From: Leptodontidium sp. MPI-SDFR-AT-0119
Lineage: Eukaryota; Ascomycota; Leotiomycetes; Helotiales; Leptodontidiaceae
Assembly (NCBI GenBank): GCA_020726505.1
Contig: JAHLEZ010000001.1
Coordinates: 3,782,001 to 3,846,000, forward strand
Length of the DNA: 64,000 bases
Direction of reading: 5' to 3'
A program made the position numbers and the translations under genes. Position 1 is the stretch's first letter. The number at the start of each line of letters is the position of its first letter. Shown in pieces: positions 44,409 through 55,609 of the stretch. The notes below the pieces were generated by a model. That model had not been told where the DNA came from. It did no database searches and was given only the letters and a program-made list of their open reading frames with translations.

Positions 44409-45850
44409 TGAGATCTGATTGTGTCCTTGATGGATGTGAGGAAAACAAATGAAGCTGGAAGCGAGGAGAGGTCTCCAGCTCTTCAACCTCGGTTAAAAAG
44501 GGGATTCGCTACTTTACATCCACCCTGCCACCCCCCACTCAAAACACCCTACTGTACCGCGATAAGTTTGTTATTAGAACGACACCGACAACTGCCATAT
44601 TGTTTGGAAGGAATTTGCTTTTACTCTTATTATTCGTCTCCATGCTCACTGCTCACTGCTACCACACGGGTCCATTCTCTCTGGCAGTTCGTCCCCACGG
44701 CCTATCTTACTTCCCTTTTAACTTCTGACTGAGCCTTTGAAACGCAGTAGCGTAAACTCTGAATCGCAGTCATTGCAGTCTTTGCAGTTCATGCCACAAC
44801 AGTCGTGTTGTGTGAAGTCTCATATAATATGCAAGCTCCCGGCGTACAGAGCGGGATGCATGGTTAGTGCTCTGGAAAATATTTCCGCAGACCAGCAAAG
44901 GTTCCAATTGCTCTTCCTACCTTGAGAAGGAGCCCAAAAGTCCGCAGATGTGGTGGCGCCTCAAAAGATATCCAGAAATCTCAAATACCTGATGACGGGT
45001 TAATGTTAAGTTTACTATGGTCCGAGGGACTTATCTGGATAGTAAGCCAGCATGCCCCTGCGTAGAGTGGGTACCTACCACTAGGTACATCCAACGAGTT
45101 CGAAGCTACCAGGCAGCCTTCTAGCTGACTTACCTGCTTGCTTCCAAAGCTCGACATTGATATTTACATTTTCACATCTTTAAATCTATTAAGCTCCTAA
45201 AAGCTTTTGCTTCGTAAACTTTCAAATCCGATTTACTCATAAAATCTCCTCTCACAAAATCTCAAATCATTGTAACCCATGACTAACAATACACCTCAGG
45301 TTCTTGGCGGTGGCCAGATGACGAATGCAATGAGCGGGCCTTCCCGAAAGCTTCAACTACTAACCACCATTTCCATAGTACTTTCACATTTAACTTTAAG
45401 TTATGCTTTCTCAATCTGCAACTCACATCACATCACATCCATCCCATCCCATCACATCCTCTCGCCCAGCCCAGCCAGCACCACATACAGAGTTTCTTGT
45501 ACAGCAAGAACTAGCAGCCGCTGGTGCATCGGATCCCAGAACATCCCCATCCGCAGCCTCTCACAGCATCATTTTCTGCCCCACTACCTGTCCCATTCAC
45601 CAACCTACCCCTCAGAAAGCTTCACGGCTTTCCAGACGCCATATCTGCACTCCAACCCCCGTTTTCATTCGCATAATATCTGCCAGTAGCCTGCTGCTCG
45701 CAGACCACCACTTGCTGCAGATAACTCAAGTCCCGCCGAACCGTCCAAGAAACCTCCCTCACGGCTCGACTCGACTACTACCCCACTCCTCTGCATATTT
45801 GGTCGCATCACATCTGCCGCGGGGAGAATAGGTAATTAGCAAGAGGCAAG
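44409..45850. other. Divergent promoter region with pentanucleotide repeats
   Basis: This is 1.4 kb between the RraA-like gene (minus) and the WBP2-like gene (plus). It includes a CATCA/CATCC repeat tract at about 45424-45459. Open frames at 45279-45831 are long but low in complexity (Ser/Pro/His) and most likely represent the leader of the following gene. Confidence 0.5.
45424..45459. repeat. (CATCM)n pentanucleotide repeat
   Basis: About seven imperfect copies of CATCA and CATCC lie in the presumed 5' leader of the WBP2-like gene. Confidence 0.7.
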
Positions 45851-46844
45851 ATGTCAATCAAGTAAGTCTTTTTTTGTTCGGATCGAACACCCTTTTGCAC
45901 TTCCCGTCTCTCCTCTTTGCCTCTACTCTACATACAGACTCCGGCCGTCATCATGTATCAGTTTCACCAAGAGCAACATTCGTACGCTTTGCAGCTCGCC
46001 CAGGACAAGTTGCTAAAACAAGCTCGTGGCAGTTGGGTTATGACATCGCCCAACGAGACGGGCTTTGTCAAATTACCAAATGAACGCATACTCTATACGT
46101 CGCCTCCTCGAACAAGTTTGCAGCTATCCACCCCGAATACCTTTCCTGGAGCGCAACCTTTCTCTGCCAAGAGCGACGCCGGAATAGTATACCTCACGAA
46201 TCAGCGGGTATGAGAAGGAATTCCTCGGGCCATGAGACCATGCTGATTTGGAACTGCAGATAGTCTACCTCCCATCAGCTCCAACTCCCGAACTCCAATC
46301 CTTCTCGTCACCAATCCTCAACCTGCAAGATACTTTTGTCAGGGCACCATTCTTCGGCGCGAACTATTGGGTTGCATTATGCAAGCCCGTTGCCGGGGGA
46401 AACATCCCACCTACGCATGCAGCGATAGAGCTACGGTTTACCTTTCGAGAGGGGGGCGCTTTCGACTTCCACACCATCTTCGAGCAAATAAAAGAACGCC
46501 TCTACCAAGCATATACCGTTGCGCAAGAAACCTCGCAGAGAGACGCTGCTGGAAACATAGATTTAGCCAATGTGCACCTAGAACAACTTCCCGCGTATGA
46601 GGCAGCTAGGGAGGTGGAGGATGCTGGACCTACTATTTTGAGTCCGATTCCAACACGCCCAGGAAGGGATAGTGGTGTTGATGGAGTGAGGAGTCCTATC
46701 ACAAGCTCACCACCCAAGCCAGAATCTTCAACGGCACCAGACGAACCCCCGCCAGACTATGAGGAGGCACAGGCCCAAGCAGTTGGTATTGACCTGGACC
46801 AGAGATTGAGGCAAGGAGCAGATAGACAAGACAGGCCAGAGTAG
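45851..46844 (+). CDS. WBP2-like protein with GRAM/PH-type domain and PPxY motif, 256 aa
   Basis: This resembles WW-domain-binding protein 2, a lipid- or WW-binding adaptor. Exons are 45851-45861, 46033-46207 and 46260-46844. The first exon is only 11 nt. Its join to 46033 reconstructs MSINWVMTSPNETGFVKLP, which matches fungal relatives; the intron is 171 nt. The GRAM-like domain continues through GIVYLTNQRIVYLPSAPTP, the FGANYWVALCKPVAGG block and AAIELRFTFREGGAFDFH. The C-terminal third is disordered and acidic, with one PPPDYEEA (PPxY) motif, the typical ligand for WW domains such as those of Rsp5/Nedd4 ubiquitin ligases. A role as a WW-ligase adaptor is inferred. Confidence 0.88.
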
Positions 46845-47501
46845 TTTTTCCATTGGTGCAATGCCTATATGAGGGGTACATGGTTTGGAGACACTTCTTG
46901 AAGAATATAGGGCAGGAAACGGCGTTGTATTTTACCCAGGAGGGCGTTACTCCATGAGATATTACGCATGGAGTTTCCGGCGCTATGGTCTGACAGAAAT
47001 GAGATAGATTGTTCATTAGAGCAGAGAATTCTGAAATCCTGCGACTCTTTAGCTGCGTGAGGAGCCAGCACATTAGAATGATATATTTGTGAGAGTTGCA
47101 CCTTTAGCTGTTTCCATTGTCTGAGGGAATATTGGGAGATTCAGGTAGGGATAATTTCGCCATGAACCCCTCCACATAAGCATAAGCAAGTGCCCATTCA
47201 CCGCGTCAATGCCTAAGACAGATGTAATGAACCCTTCAATTACCACCCCAAAAACCTCATCGCAATAGATTTGTTCAAGCAAGACCACCCAGGGCCGGAA
47301 CGTTTAGGGAAAGCCTTTCCGAGTCACGTGAGATTAAATTAGCTCAAATTCCTGCCAGCCAATCAACACACCTCAATTCCAACCAAGCTCAAATCGTTCG
47401 AGAGAGATCTTTCTGCTCCATCTCAATCGAATCGAACTCAACACGCATCACCAATTCGCCCCAATTGACCCATCAATCGTCGAGTTGCGATAACAGCCAA
47501 G
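46845..47501. promoter_or_regulatory. QCR6 promoter region
   Basis: This contains the 3' end of the WBP2-like gene and the promoter of QCR6. A CACGTG at 47325-47330 (context GTCACGTGAG) lies about 170 bp upstream of the QCR6 start codon and fits a bHLH/Cbf1-type site. Confidence 0.45.
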
Positions 47502-48597
47502 ATGGGATTCTTCGATAGCTTCAGCGACTTGCTAGAGGCGGCGCTGCCATGGAGCACGGCGGAGGCGGAGGCCCAGAAGGAGGAGGAGGAAGAGGATGCG
47601 AAGGTATGTTTATTCTTTGTTTTTAGCTGGCATTAAAGGATGAGGCTGGGCTGTGGTTCTGGGAAGGGAATATGGGTCGACTGTTAGAGGAATTGTTGAG
47701 GTGATTGAGGTCAGGAAGAGCTTGGCGGTTGGGGAGACGGAACAAACGGAAGTTTGGGGAGGGAGTGGTTCACGTCGTCGGTCAGGCTTGGGAGGCATAT
47801 GGCACGAATGAACTAGTTGGAATGTCTGCTAATGTTATCTATGATATAGGATGCACCCGAGGACAGTGAAGAATCAAAGGATGAGCCTGAAGAGGAGGCA
47901 GAGGAAGAAGAAGAGGAGGAGGAAGAGGAGATGGTGGACCCCAAAGAGAAGCTCGAGGAGGGTGAGTCGATACATTTCTTTGAAATTATAATGGTTTTGC
48001 CGCTGGATGGGAAGTGAGAACCTGCGAAGTGAATCAGGCGAGAGTTGGAACATATTGGACTCATGGTAAAGTCCACGACCGGCACATCCAGAACGCCTCG
48101 GAGTCAGCACAGCGATTTTCTGGTACCTTTTGGCCTAAGAGATGTGGGGGACTGCAAATAGATGCCGCATATCGATGGTGGCACAGTACGTGCAGTGGAG
48201 CAGTTGTCATATTGAAATATGTCGACGGCTAAGTCAGAAGGGGATATGGACATTACGATTCACGAATGATGCCACATCGGGACGGACTTTGTTGTTATTG
48301 TTGTTTTGCATTTTAGATGATTGCTGTTCCTTAGGACCATGCTAATTTTTACTCAGAATGCAAGGAGTCCAAGGCTTGCTCTCCAGCAAAGCACCACTTC
48401 GACGAGTGTGTTGAGCGAGTCACCGGTGCCCATGAGCACAGCACCGACAAGAAGCACCCTGACGAGGACTGCGTTGAAGAGTGTAAGTTTTGCTTCCGTC
48501 AACTATTAAACATTTGGATTGACACAGCCTAGTCTTCCATCTCGCTCACTGTGCAACTTCCTGCGCCGCACCCAAGCTCTGGGCTACTCTTAAGTAG
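47502..48597 (+). CDS. QCR6: Complex III hinge protein Qcr6, 134 aa
   Basis: This is the acidic hinge subunit of the mitochondrial ubiquinol-cytochrome c reductase, helping cytochrome c1 dock cytochrome c. Exons are 47502-47603, 47850-47961, 48357-48482 and 48533-48597. The start is MGFFDSFSDLLEAALPW. The middle is a long Glu run (over 15 acidic residues), as in yeast. The C-terminal helical hairpin has the expected cysteines (ACSPAKHHFDECVERV, EDCVEEFFHLAHCATSC). The last intron ends in two AGs 5 nt apart (CACAG and CCTAG); only the second gives the conserved EEFFHLAHC, while the first gives an immediate stop. Introns 1 and 2 (246 and 395 nt) are unusually long for this window. Confidence 0.95.
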
Positions 48598-49367
48598 AGT
48601 CCTTCATTTGACAATTGCATCGAAACGCTCAGATGACTTAAGTGATGGGGGTTAGTTGGTGGCAGGGAGGGATTGTACAAACCGTGTTTTTGTATGACGG
48701 AAGACACCACTTTTTGGAGCGGTTCTGCATGTACAGTAGGAGAGAAGCTTATAGATGGTACTTTTCCCATGCACCTTCTGTGATCTGGACATTGAATCAA
48801 TGTCGTTGTCGGAGATGCTCTCACTAGTGTGGACATTCAGAGAGGTTCATGCACTTCAAGTCAGGTCTGGGATTATAAGGTGCATCTAAACAGTACCTGC
48901 AGCCCAGGCGAGCTCCTGGCGCTCAATGCAGCTCAAATCCAGGACCAAGATAAGAGGTGGAATTAATAAGGGAAGTTTCACGGGCCTCGGTCTTTCACAA
49001 GATAACTCGCCTGTACGACAGCACAATTGGATGTTGGTTCTGGAGTTGCAGCACTCGACGGCGGCGGTGTCTGGATCTGGATCTGAAAGATGTCCGCCAT
49101 GCCCCTTCGAGCAACTGACCCGGGAGCACCACGAGACCTTATCTTCTAGAGCTCCTTCCCCTCTCCTCTCTGATCTACAAACAATACATATATCCCAGCA
49201 TGTAGCCACTTTCTCTTTCGACAGCATATTTTTATGAAACCCATCTGACGAATCCGCCCTCCGTGAAAGTGATCCATACACTGGGGTTGAACCGTAAAAG
49301 CTCGGATCTCAGCTTACGGGAGCGCCCAGCGCCAGTGCACCTCTGCCCCAATCTGGGGTGAGACGCC
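48598..49367. other. Intergenic, nothing recognised
   Basis: This is 0.77 kb between QCR6 and the transporter gene. An antisense frame at 48886-49281 lacks coding character. It presumably holds the transporter promoter and leader. Confidence 0.45.
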
Positions 49368-51253
49368 ATGGGGTCGCCTCCAGGAGACATTGTCAGCGCG
49401 ACAGAGAAGCCAGAAGTACAAGAGCCCACCTCTTCTGCGCCAAAGGCAGACAAGGCTGGTGTTGCTATCAACGAGGAAAACGACTTCTGGAGGGGAGACT
49501 CTGCCGGGCTGGACAATTATGAGACCATTGAGAATGCGAGGACTGAAGACCAAGGGCAGCGCGGCGCACTCGAATGGAAACGCGAATGGTGTCGACCGGA
49601 TGGGGGACCTCAAGACGACAGAAACAAACGTAACTAATGGCAGTGGTAATGGACCTGGCGGGGTAGGGGAAGTCGAAGCATTGCATGAGATCCGCAGCGA
49701 CGACGAATTACTCGGATCCGACGACGATGGAGCCTCACCTCGACGTGTTGCTGCAGAGGATGGTACGGGAGACGATGGAACAATAGCCAGCAGTGAGACT
49801 GTTTTCAAGGTGTACAAGAGACGGTGGTTTGGGTTGGTCCAATTAGTCCTCTTGAATATAATTGTGTCGTGGGATGTAAGTGGAACATCCAGCTTTCAGC
49901 CAGTCTCAACAGACAGCCTTGCTAATATACAGCAGTGGCTTACTTTCTCCGCAAACTCTTCAACTGCCGCAGAATTCTACAATGTAACCTCATCGAGCAT
50001 CAACTGGATCAGCACAGCCTTTCTTTTCTCCTTTGTTGTGGCATCTCCAGTCGTTGTCTTCACTCTCCACCGAAAAGGACCGAAAACGGCTATCATAATT
50101 GCCTCGATCCTCCTCCTCTTGGGTAATTGGATCAGATATGGAGCTACCAAGGCAGGAAAACATGGAAATTTTGGAGGTCTCATGTTTGGACAAATTCTTG
50201 CAGGATTGGCACAACCGTTCGTGCTAGCGGCTCCTACAAGATATTCAGATCTATGGTTTACAAACCGCGGAAGAGTAGCTGCTACAGCTGTTATGAGTTT
50301 GGCGAACCCTCTTGGAGGAGCGTTGGCTCAACTTATTGGCCCAGCATGGGTCAGCAAGGCTTCTGATATTCCCAACCTGGTCTTATATGTATCAATCATT
50401 GTATGTATATCCGACTTTCTCTAACTGCTCTTGCTAACTTTAATAGTCCTCCGTGGCAACAATCCCTTCATTCTTCATCACAGCAAAGCCCCCTACTCCT
50501 AGTTCTCATTCTGGGACACAGCCAAAGCACCAACTTCGACCGTCCCTCAAATTCCTACTCACCTGCCCAGAATTCTACATGATCGCCCTACCCTATGCGT
50601 TCTACGTAGGACTTTTCAACAGTATTTCGTCCCTCATCAACCAAATTCTTCAGCCATACTCTTTTACCGAGGATGAGGCAGGTATTGGTGGCGCTCTCCT
50701 GATTGTAGTTGGATTGGTAACAGCAGCCATCACCTCACCGATTGTCGACCGCACAAAGTCGTACCTAATAGCCATTAAGGTTTGCGTACCTGTCATTGCC
50801 GTCTGCTATCTTGCATTTACTTGGGCACCTCAGACAAGGACTATTGTGGCGCCGTATGTCATCTTATCCGTCCTGGGTGCTGCATCTTTCAGTCTCGTTC
50901 CCATCGTCCTCGAGTACCTGATCGAAATCACGCACCCGGTCGCTCCCGAAGTCACTAGCACCATCTGCTGGACGGGGGGTCAACTCCTGGGTGGAATCTT
51001 CATTATTGTTTCTGATGCATTGCGTGCGTCGGGAGCCAATGATGGAACCGCAGATGATCATACCGACAGACCTCCAGGAAATATGTACAACACTTTGATC
51101 TTCCAAACTGTTCTTGCCCTGGTTGTTGTACCGCTACCACTTGCACTGGGTTGCTGCGGTCGACATCACGGTGTGAGAATGAGGAGAGTCGATGCTGATA
51201 GGGAGGCAGCTGAGAGACGCTATGTTGCGAACGGAGGAGAAGTGCCTGTTTGA
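49368..51253 (+). CDS. MFS transporter, SLC49/FLVCR-like, about 574 aa
   Basis: This is a 12-helix major facilitator with family blocks such as FKVYKRRWFGLVQLVLLNI, SWDWLTFSANSS, SSINWISTAFLFSFVVASPV, FGQILAGLAQPFVLAAPTRYSDLWF and TEDEAGIGGALLIVVGL. This pattern fits the FLVCR/DIRC2 group (heme, choline or related solutes; substrate not predictable). Exons proposed: 49368-49588, 49644-49875, 49936-50400 and 50447-51253. Intron 2 is a stop-free in-frame intron with a CAGCAG acceptor, so Q may or may not be inserted before WLTF. The N-terminus is the weak part. The natural-looking start MGSPPGDIVSATEKPEVQ is in another frame than the body and needs a 55-nt intron with a GTGTCG donor, or else a frameshift. 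The cytosolic N-terminus is acidic and disordered. Confidence 0.82.
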
Positions 51254-51535
51254 TATTTTGTTGTACATGTTGGATATTCTGAGTTTGGTGGGATATTCTA
51301 GCTACATATTACCATTAATAAACTTCCCTACGGATCAGATACCTTCAGTCTTTTCTCATTTTTATAGCGTGGCCAGTGGATTGAGACCTTAGAGTGACAA
51401 GAGCCCAGATTTCACCAAAGAAATAATCACCATAGGCACCCTCACAAAGGCTGGTCAATCATACAACTGATTGAGAAGTGACCTGTACCTTCACCATTTC
51501 CACACAGTGGGTTCCATGTGACTGGAATTTGATGT
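51254..51535. other. Short convergent intergenic region
   Basis: These are about 280 bp of shared 3' region between the transporter (plus) and the OB-fold candidate (minus). No feature is seen. Confidence 0.5.
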
Positions 51536-52816
51536 TCATTGTGTATCTGGTGGTAATGTCTCATCGACAGCTTCAAAAGCTTTGCCCTTTCCCTTACTCT
51601 TGACGGCACCCACACCAACAAATTTAAATACCCACTCCCTAACTCTCCTAGTCTTCTCAACCTGCGGATGTATGCCTTCCTTGGCAACTAGCTCACCAGC
51701 CCTGTAAAACCCACCGACATCCGTCCTATCGACACGATTCCTGTACAGAAGATGGACCTTGGTCATCTCCTTCCTCAAACTCTGTCCATATACTTTCCCA
51801 CGGAAACTGTTCAATGCGGCATTACGTATCAGCACAACATCCTGTGGTCTTAATCCCTCTAACACAGTCTTCATATCTCCTTCAGCGGGCTGAGAAGCAG
51901 ATAACCAGAAATTAACCCCGAAGCATGATCTAGTCTCGTCGCCGACGAGTACTTCGACTAAAGAGACATCTGCTCCACGTCGCGTCTTAATGGCTCGAGG
52001 CTGTGGCATCGAGATGATTCCCACGATGAGATTTACCGTCATAGTTTGTGGTTGAATGGAGTTAAGATAGGGTGCTTTAGGAATATCTTTGAGATTCGTC
52101 AGGTGCCCAGCAATAGGCACTTCTTTCTTTTGTTCTGAATTGCCAAACAGGGAATCGAATGAAGCGGAGTTGAAAGAGAATTCATCGCTCGTGAAGGATG
52201 CGGGTCCTTCTGAAGCGGGAGCTATCTGAGATGAAGGTACGTCTTCATGGCGGGCGTATGATTCTTCGTAGAACTGAGAGAGGACCTGTGAGATGGATGC
52301 CTGAGTTGAAGAGAAAGAGTCGTCTGGAGGTTGAGAATGAAAAAATTCCGACTCGACTTGTGAGGCGGTGAAGAAGGATGTCTCTCCCGCTTCATGGGAT
52401 TGAGAATATCCCGTGAAGAGTTGGTGTTGATTGAAGCTTTCAGGTTGTGTGAAGCCGGTTGTCAGGTGTTGACGATCCAAGGGAAGGTATCTCCATTGTG
52501 GGTGACTGGATGGAGCCGAAGCTGAGTCTGCTGTGAGTCCCGCGAACCTGGCAATGGGGTCGATGAAGGTGTTTAGAAGGTCATCTTGATCCCAGTTGAG
52601 GGAACTGGCTGAAGGAGCACCAGTGAAGAAGACTAGCCCTGGAGCCATCCTCTCATCTGGCCAATGAGGAACAAAATTCAATGCATCGTCTCGGAGCCGA
52701 CGGGGAATTCTAGGATCCGGAGATAATATGAGTTATGAGCATAGTTAAATAAAACGTCTGCCTCAGCCTGACTCGCTGGGTATCGTTTGTTGTCCTTTGC
52801 AAGGAAGCCGCGTCAT
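51536..52816 (-). CDS. Unknown protein with SQ/TQ cluster and possible C-terminal OB fold
   Basis: The main exon starts near 52690 and runs to 51536 (complement). The open frame continues upstream as RIPRRLRDDALNFVPHWPDERMAPGLVFF, which looks conserved, so the start lies before it. One frame-consistent model uses ATG 52816 (MTRLPCKGQQTIPSE) spliced with a weak GTCAGG donor to the CCTAG acceptor. Otherwise translation starts at MAPG (52648). Residues about 78-151 (counted from the codon at 52681) hold eight SQ/TQ dipeptides in 74 residues, an SQ/TQ cluster of the kind phosphorylated by ATM/ATR (Tel1/Mec1) kinases. The C-terminal half (TMTVNLIVGIISMPQPRAIKT to KVHLLYRNRVD) alternates beta-strand-like segments and resembles an OB fold. 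A DNA-repair or telomere role is inferred, not shown. Confidence 0.7.
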
Positions 52817-53055
52817 CCCAGAACAATTCGGTCTTATGAAAACGCGAAGCTAGAATGCTGATATAAAAGATCTCCTCTCCCACAACATCAACAAATGTAG
52901 TCTGAAATGTCACATTTGTCAGCGACAATCTGATAAGCTCCGAATCCCCTGACAAGCCGCTAACGCACGCGGATCTGATTACCCAAGAGTACGGCGTTCG
53001 GACCCCACGTACGGAGTAAATAATTCAGGTGAAGTCACAGCGACCCGGCCCCACC
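52817..53055. promoter_or_regulatory. Divergent promoter, SQ/TQ gene and Apd1-like gene
   Basis: This is a short region between divergently transcribed genes. The minus-strand frame at 52710-52955 has no ATG and is probably not coding. Confidence 0.45.
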
Positions 53056-54242
53056 ATGGCTACGTCCACATACAAAAATGCCCAACAACCCCCAACAGAC
53101 AGAGTTCCAGCACCGCAGCAGCAGCGCAAGAGAACTATGGCGACGGCCTTCAAATCATTTCTGAATACTGCGCGGCAGACCATTTCCGGCACCGCAACTC
53201 CAGCAGGAACGCCAGCTTGCACGGAACTTTTCCCAAAAGTCGACCCGGTTGTGGACGGTGAGGATTGCGACCATGATTGCAATTCCTGCGTGGTGAAGTA
53301 TCCCAAGGGATTCAAAATAGAGGAGGATGACGAACTTTATGGGCATGTGAAGGGGTGGAGTACACATATTCTGGTTGCGACAGGCAAGACGGACTGGGTG
53401 CGAGATGTCGCAGATGAGAAGGGGAGTCTCATGGAAGCCATTGAGAAGAAGGCAGATGTGAAAATTAGCAATGGTGTAAGTTCTCTCAATTTATACCAAA
53501 TGGCCCACAGAAGTACTGACCGTCTTTGCAGAAACTCATGCTATCGGCCTCGAATATACCTACCCCAACCCACTCCTCAGACTACACAGAACCCACCACA
53601 GTCCTCCTCCTACCTGCCTTTATAATTATCGAAAACGTCACTCCAAAAACAGTTAATACCCTAATTTCCGAATATATCAACAAAGCACCTACGAATATGA
53701 CACCTCTTGGTCCAGTATCCATACCAGCTTCGGTATCAGATCCTCTCCCCACAGCCGAACAACTCACATCGCGGCCCTCCCCACATCGCGCCCTCATACT
53801 TCTCTGTTCGCAAAAGACTCGAGACGCAAGATGTGGACAATCCGCACCCCTTTTAAGGAAAGAAATGGAGCGCCATCTACGAGTATGCGGCTTATATCGA
53901 GATCTAGATGACGAGAGACCTGGTGGAGTTGGGATATATTTCATTTCCCATGTAGGAGGGCATAAATACTCGGCAAATGTTATGGTGTATAGGAAAGCGA
54001 ACGCTTTTGGACTAGATGATGTCGAGAGGGGGAAGTTGGCTGGGGAAGTGTGTCCGCCTCCTTCGAAAGGTACGCCGGATGAGGTGCAGGAGGGTGCGGC
54101 GCAGTGTATGTGGATTGCTAGGGTGAAGCCTGAGGATTGTGAGGGTCTTGTCAAGTTCACTGTTTTGCAGGGGAAGTTGGTGAAGCCGGAGAGTCAGTTG
54201 AGAGGTGGGTTTGACAGGCAGAAGGGTCTGTTTAGTTGGTAG
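53056..54242 (+). CDS. Apd1/Aim32-like thioredoxin-fold [2Fe-2S] protein, 376 aa
   Basis: This is a member of the sucrase/ferredoxin-like (Apd1/Aim32) family, thioredoxin-like ferredoxins implicated in redox and drug tolerance. Exons are 53056-53475 and 53532-54242; the join NGKLMLSASNI keeps frame. The start has a perfect fungal/Kozak context (CCACCATGG). The family's mixed Cys/His cluster ligands are visible: Cys232-x8-Cys241 in CSQKTRDARCG, and His280-x3-His284 in SHVGGHKYSANV. The N-terminal domain contains DCDHDCNSC and KGWSTHILVATGKTDWVRDV. The N-terminal 40 residues are basic and Ala/Thr/Ser-rich and could be a mitochondrial presequence, as in Aim32, but this is uncertain. Apd1 itself is cytosolic/nuclear. 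Confidence 0.9.
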
Positions 54243-55609
54243 GAAGATCTTTTGGGACGGGGAATGGGGAACTTGGGGTCGAGGATTGGCAATGGCGATG
54301 AATAGATGGATATATGTTGCATTTTCGGGCTGTTCAGAGGGCATTACATTAGATGGAGTTCCTTGGAGTAACTTGGCGAATGGGTTCAAACTTAGATGTC
54401 AAGAGTTCGTGTCTTTTGCACAAATGATCACGTTTGTCTTCTATAAGTCCTACGGGAGCACTCTTAATAATTTGGCTACAGATCAAAATATTTTGAAAGT
54501 CACTAAATAGTATATCTCCACGGGCCAGGGCCGTGACGTGCTGAACTGAACATGCTAGGTATAGAGGCAAGACAAAGTGTTGGGCAGAGGTGTGTTTAAC
54601 AACATTTCATGTTCAGCGCTCGTAGTACTATCAGTACTCCCAGCTCTCCCAGCTCCTTGAGGGCTCTCAGGCCTGCATAAGTCTCTTTCCAGCGATGCTC
54701 ATGCTGCCTTGCTTCATTCTCGTTGTTTTTGCTACTGAAGTGTCCTGCAATCCACACAAACAGAGCATATTCTCCAAAGAGTATGTTGATATTTTGCCGT
54801 TCTCCGCATTTGTTGTAGGGGGCATCAACAAATAAGCGAGACAACAAAAGGGGGCATGGCTTGATTGTTTCCGTCCTGTGGTTAAGTGAGTCTAAAATCG
54901 TATACTAGCATGGTATCCAGTACAGACCTATATTGCTGGTAATACGACCCTAATGTATTTCTAAACATTCACGACATCATCCATTATATTTTGAAGAACT
55001 TGCAACTGCTACCAACCAACCGTCAGGTTGCCGAAACTCGACTCAATCAAATGAGCATCGAGATTGAAAGACATCAAATCGTGCCCACCAGAATACAAGC
55101 TCATCTATTAGTTGATTATTCTCATACTATCTACCTATTAAATCTGATTTAACTTTTCCGCATTGAACTTCGTATCATTCCGCCGGAGAATAACTCAACG
55201 GATGTGGTGGTGTTGATAAAGCAGTGGGAGTTCTCGCCTAAGATACTGGTAGACTTTCTGACCAATCAGTTTATCTGATATTTGTTCTCACAGACACTTT
55301 AAATCCAGGTTTTGGTCATTAATTGAAATCTGATATAGACTACGGAGAAGATAAACAGGCCTTTTTTTTTTGAACTGAACTGGCGATTAGGCTCCACTGA
55401 TGTGCAGCGATCTTAGTGCATTTCACGTGTTGCGGCCAGAGCGGTGGTTGTTGCTAGGGAGCTTCTCCACCTAGCAACCGATGTCAACAAAAATCGTGGG
55501 GAAGCCCGAACCTCGACACCTTCATTATCGACATGATGCCCATTATTTGCACGACTGCAGCATAATTTTGGAGCAGCAACTGCCATTACCACATTAATTG
55601 TTGCTCGCC
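54243..55609. other. 1.4-kb intergenic region
   Basis: This lies between two plus-strand genes. It contains a poly-T run at about 55361-55370 and a CACGTG at 55424-55429, about 180 bp upstream of the next ATG. No gene or RNA is recognised. Confidence 0.5.

Noticed and set aside
45403..45831. 142-codon frame upstream of the WBP2-like gene
   Set aside because: It has Ser/Pro/His low-complexity composition over CATCA/CATCC repeats and no homology; most likely 5' leader.
52710..52955. 81-codon minus-strand frame as first exon of the SQ/TQ gene
   Set aside because: It has no ATG (begins with TTG) and ends in a stop just before the conserved segment; in the right frame an upstream stop intervenes, so it cannot be joined directly.
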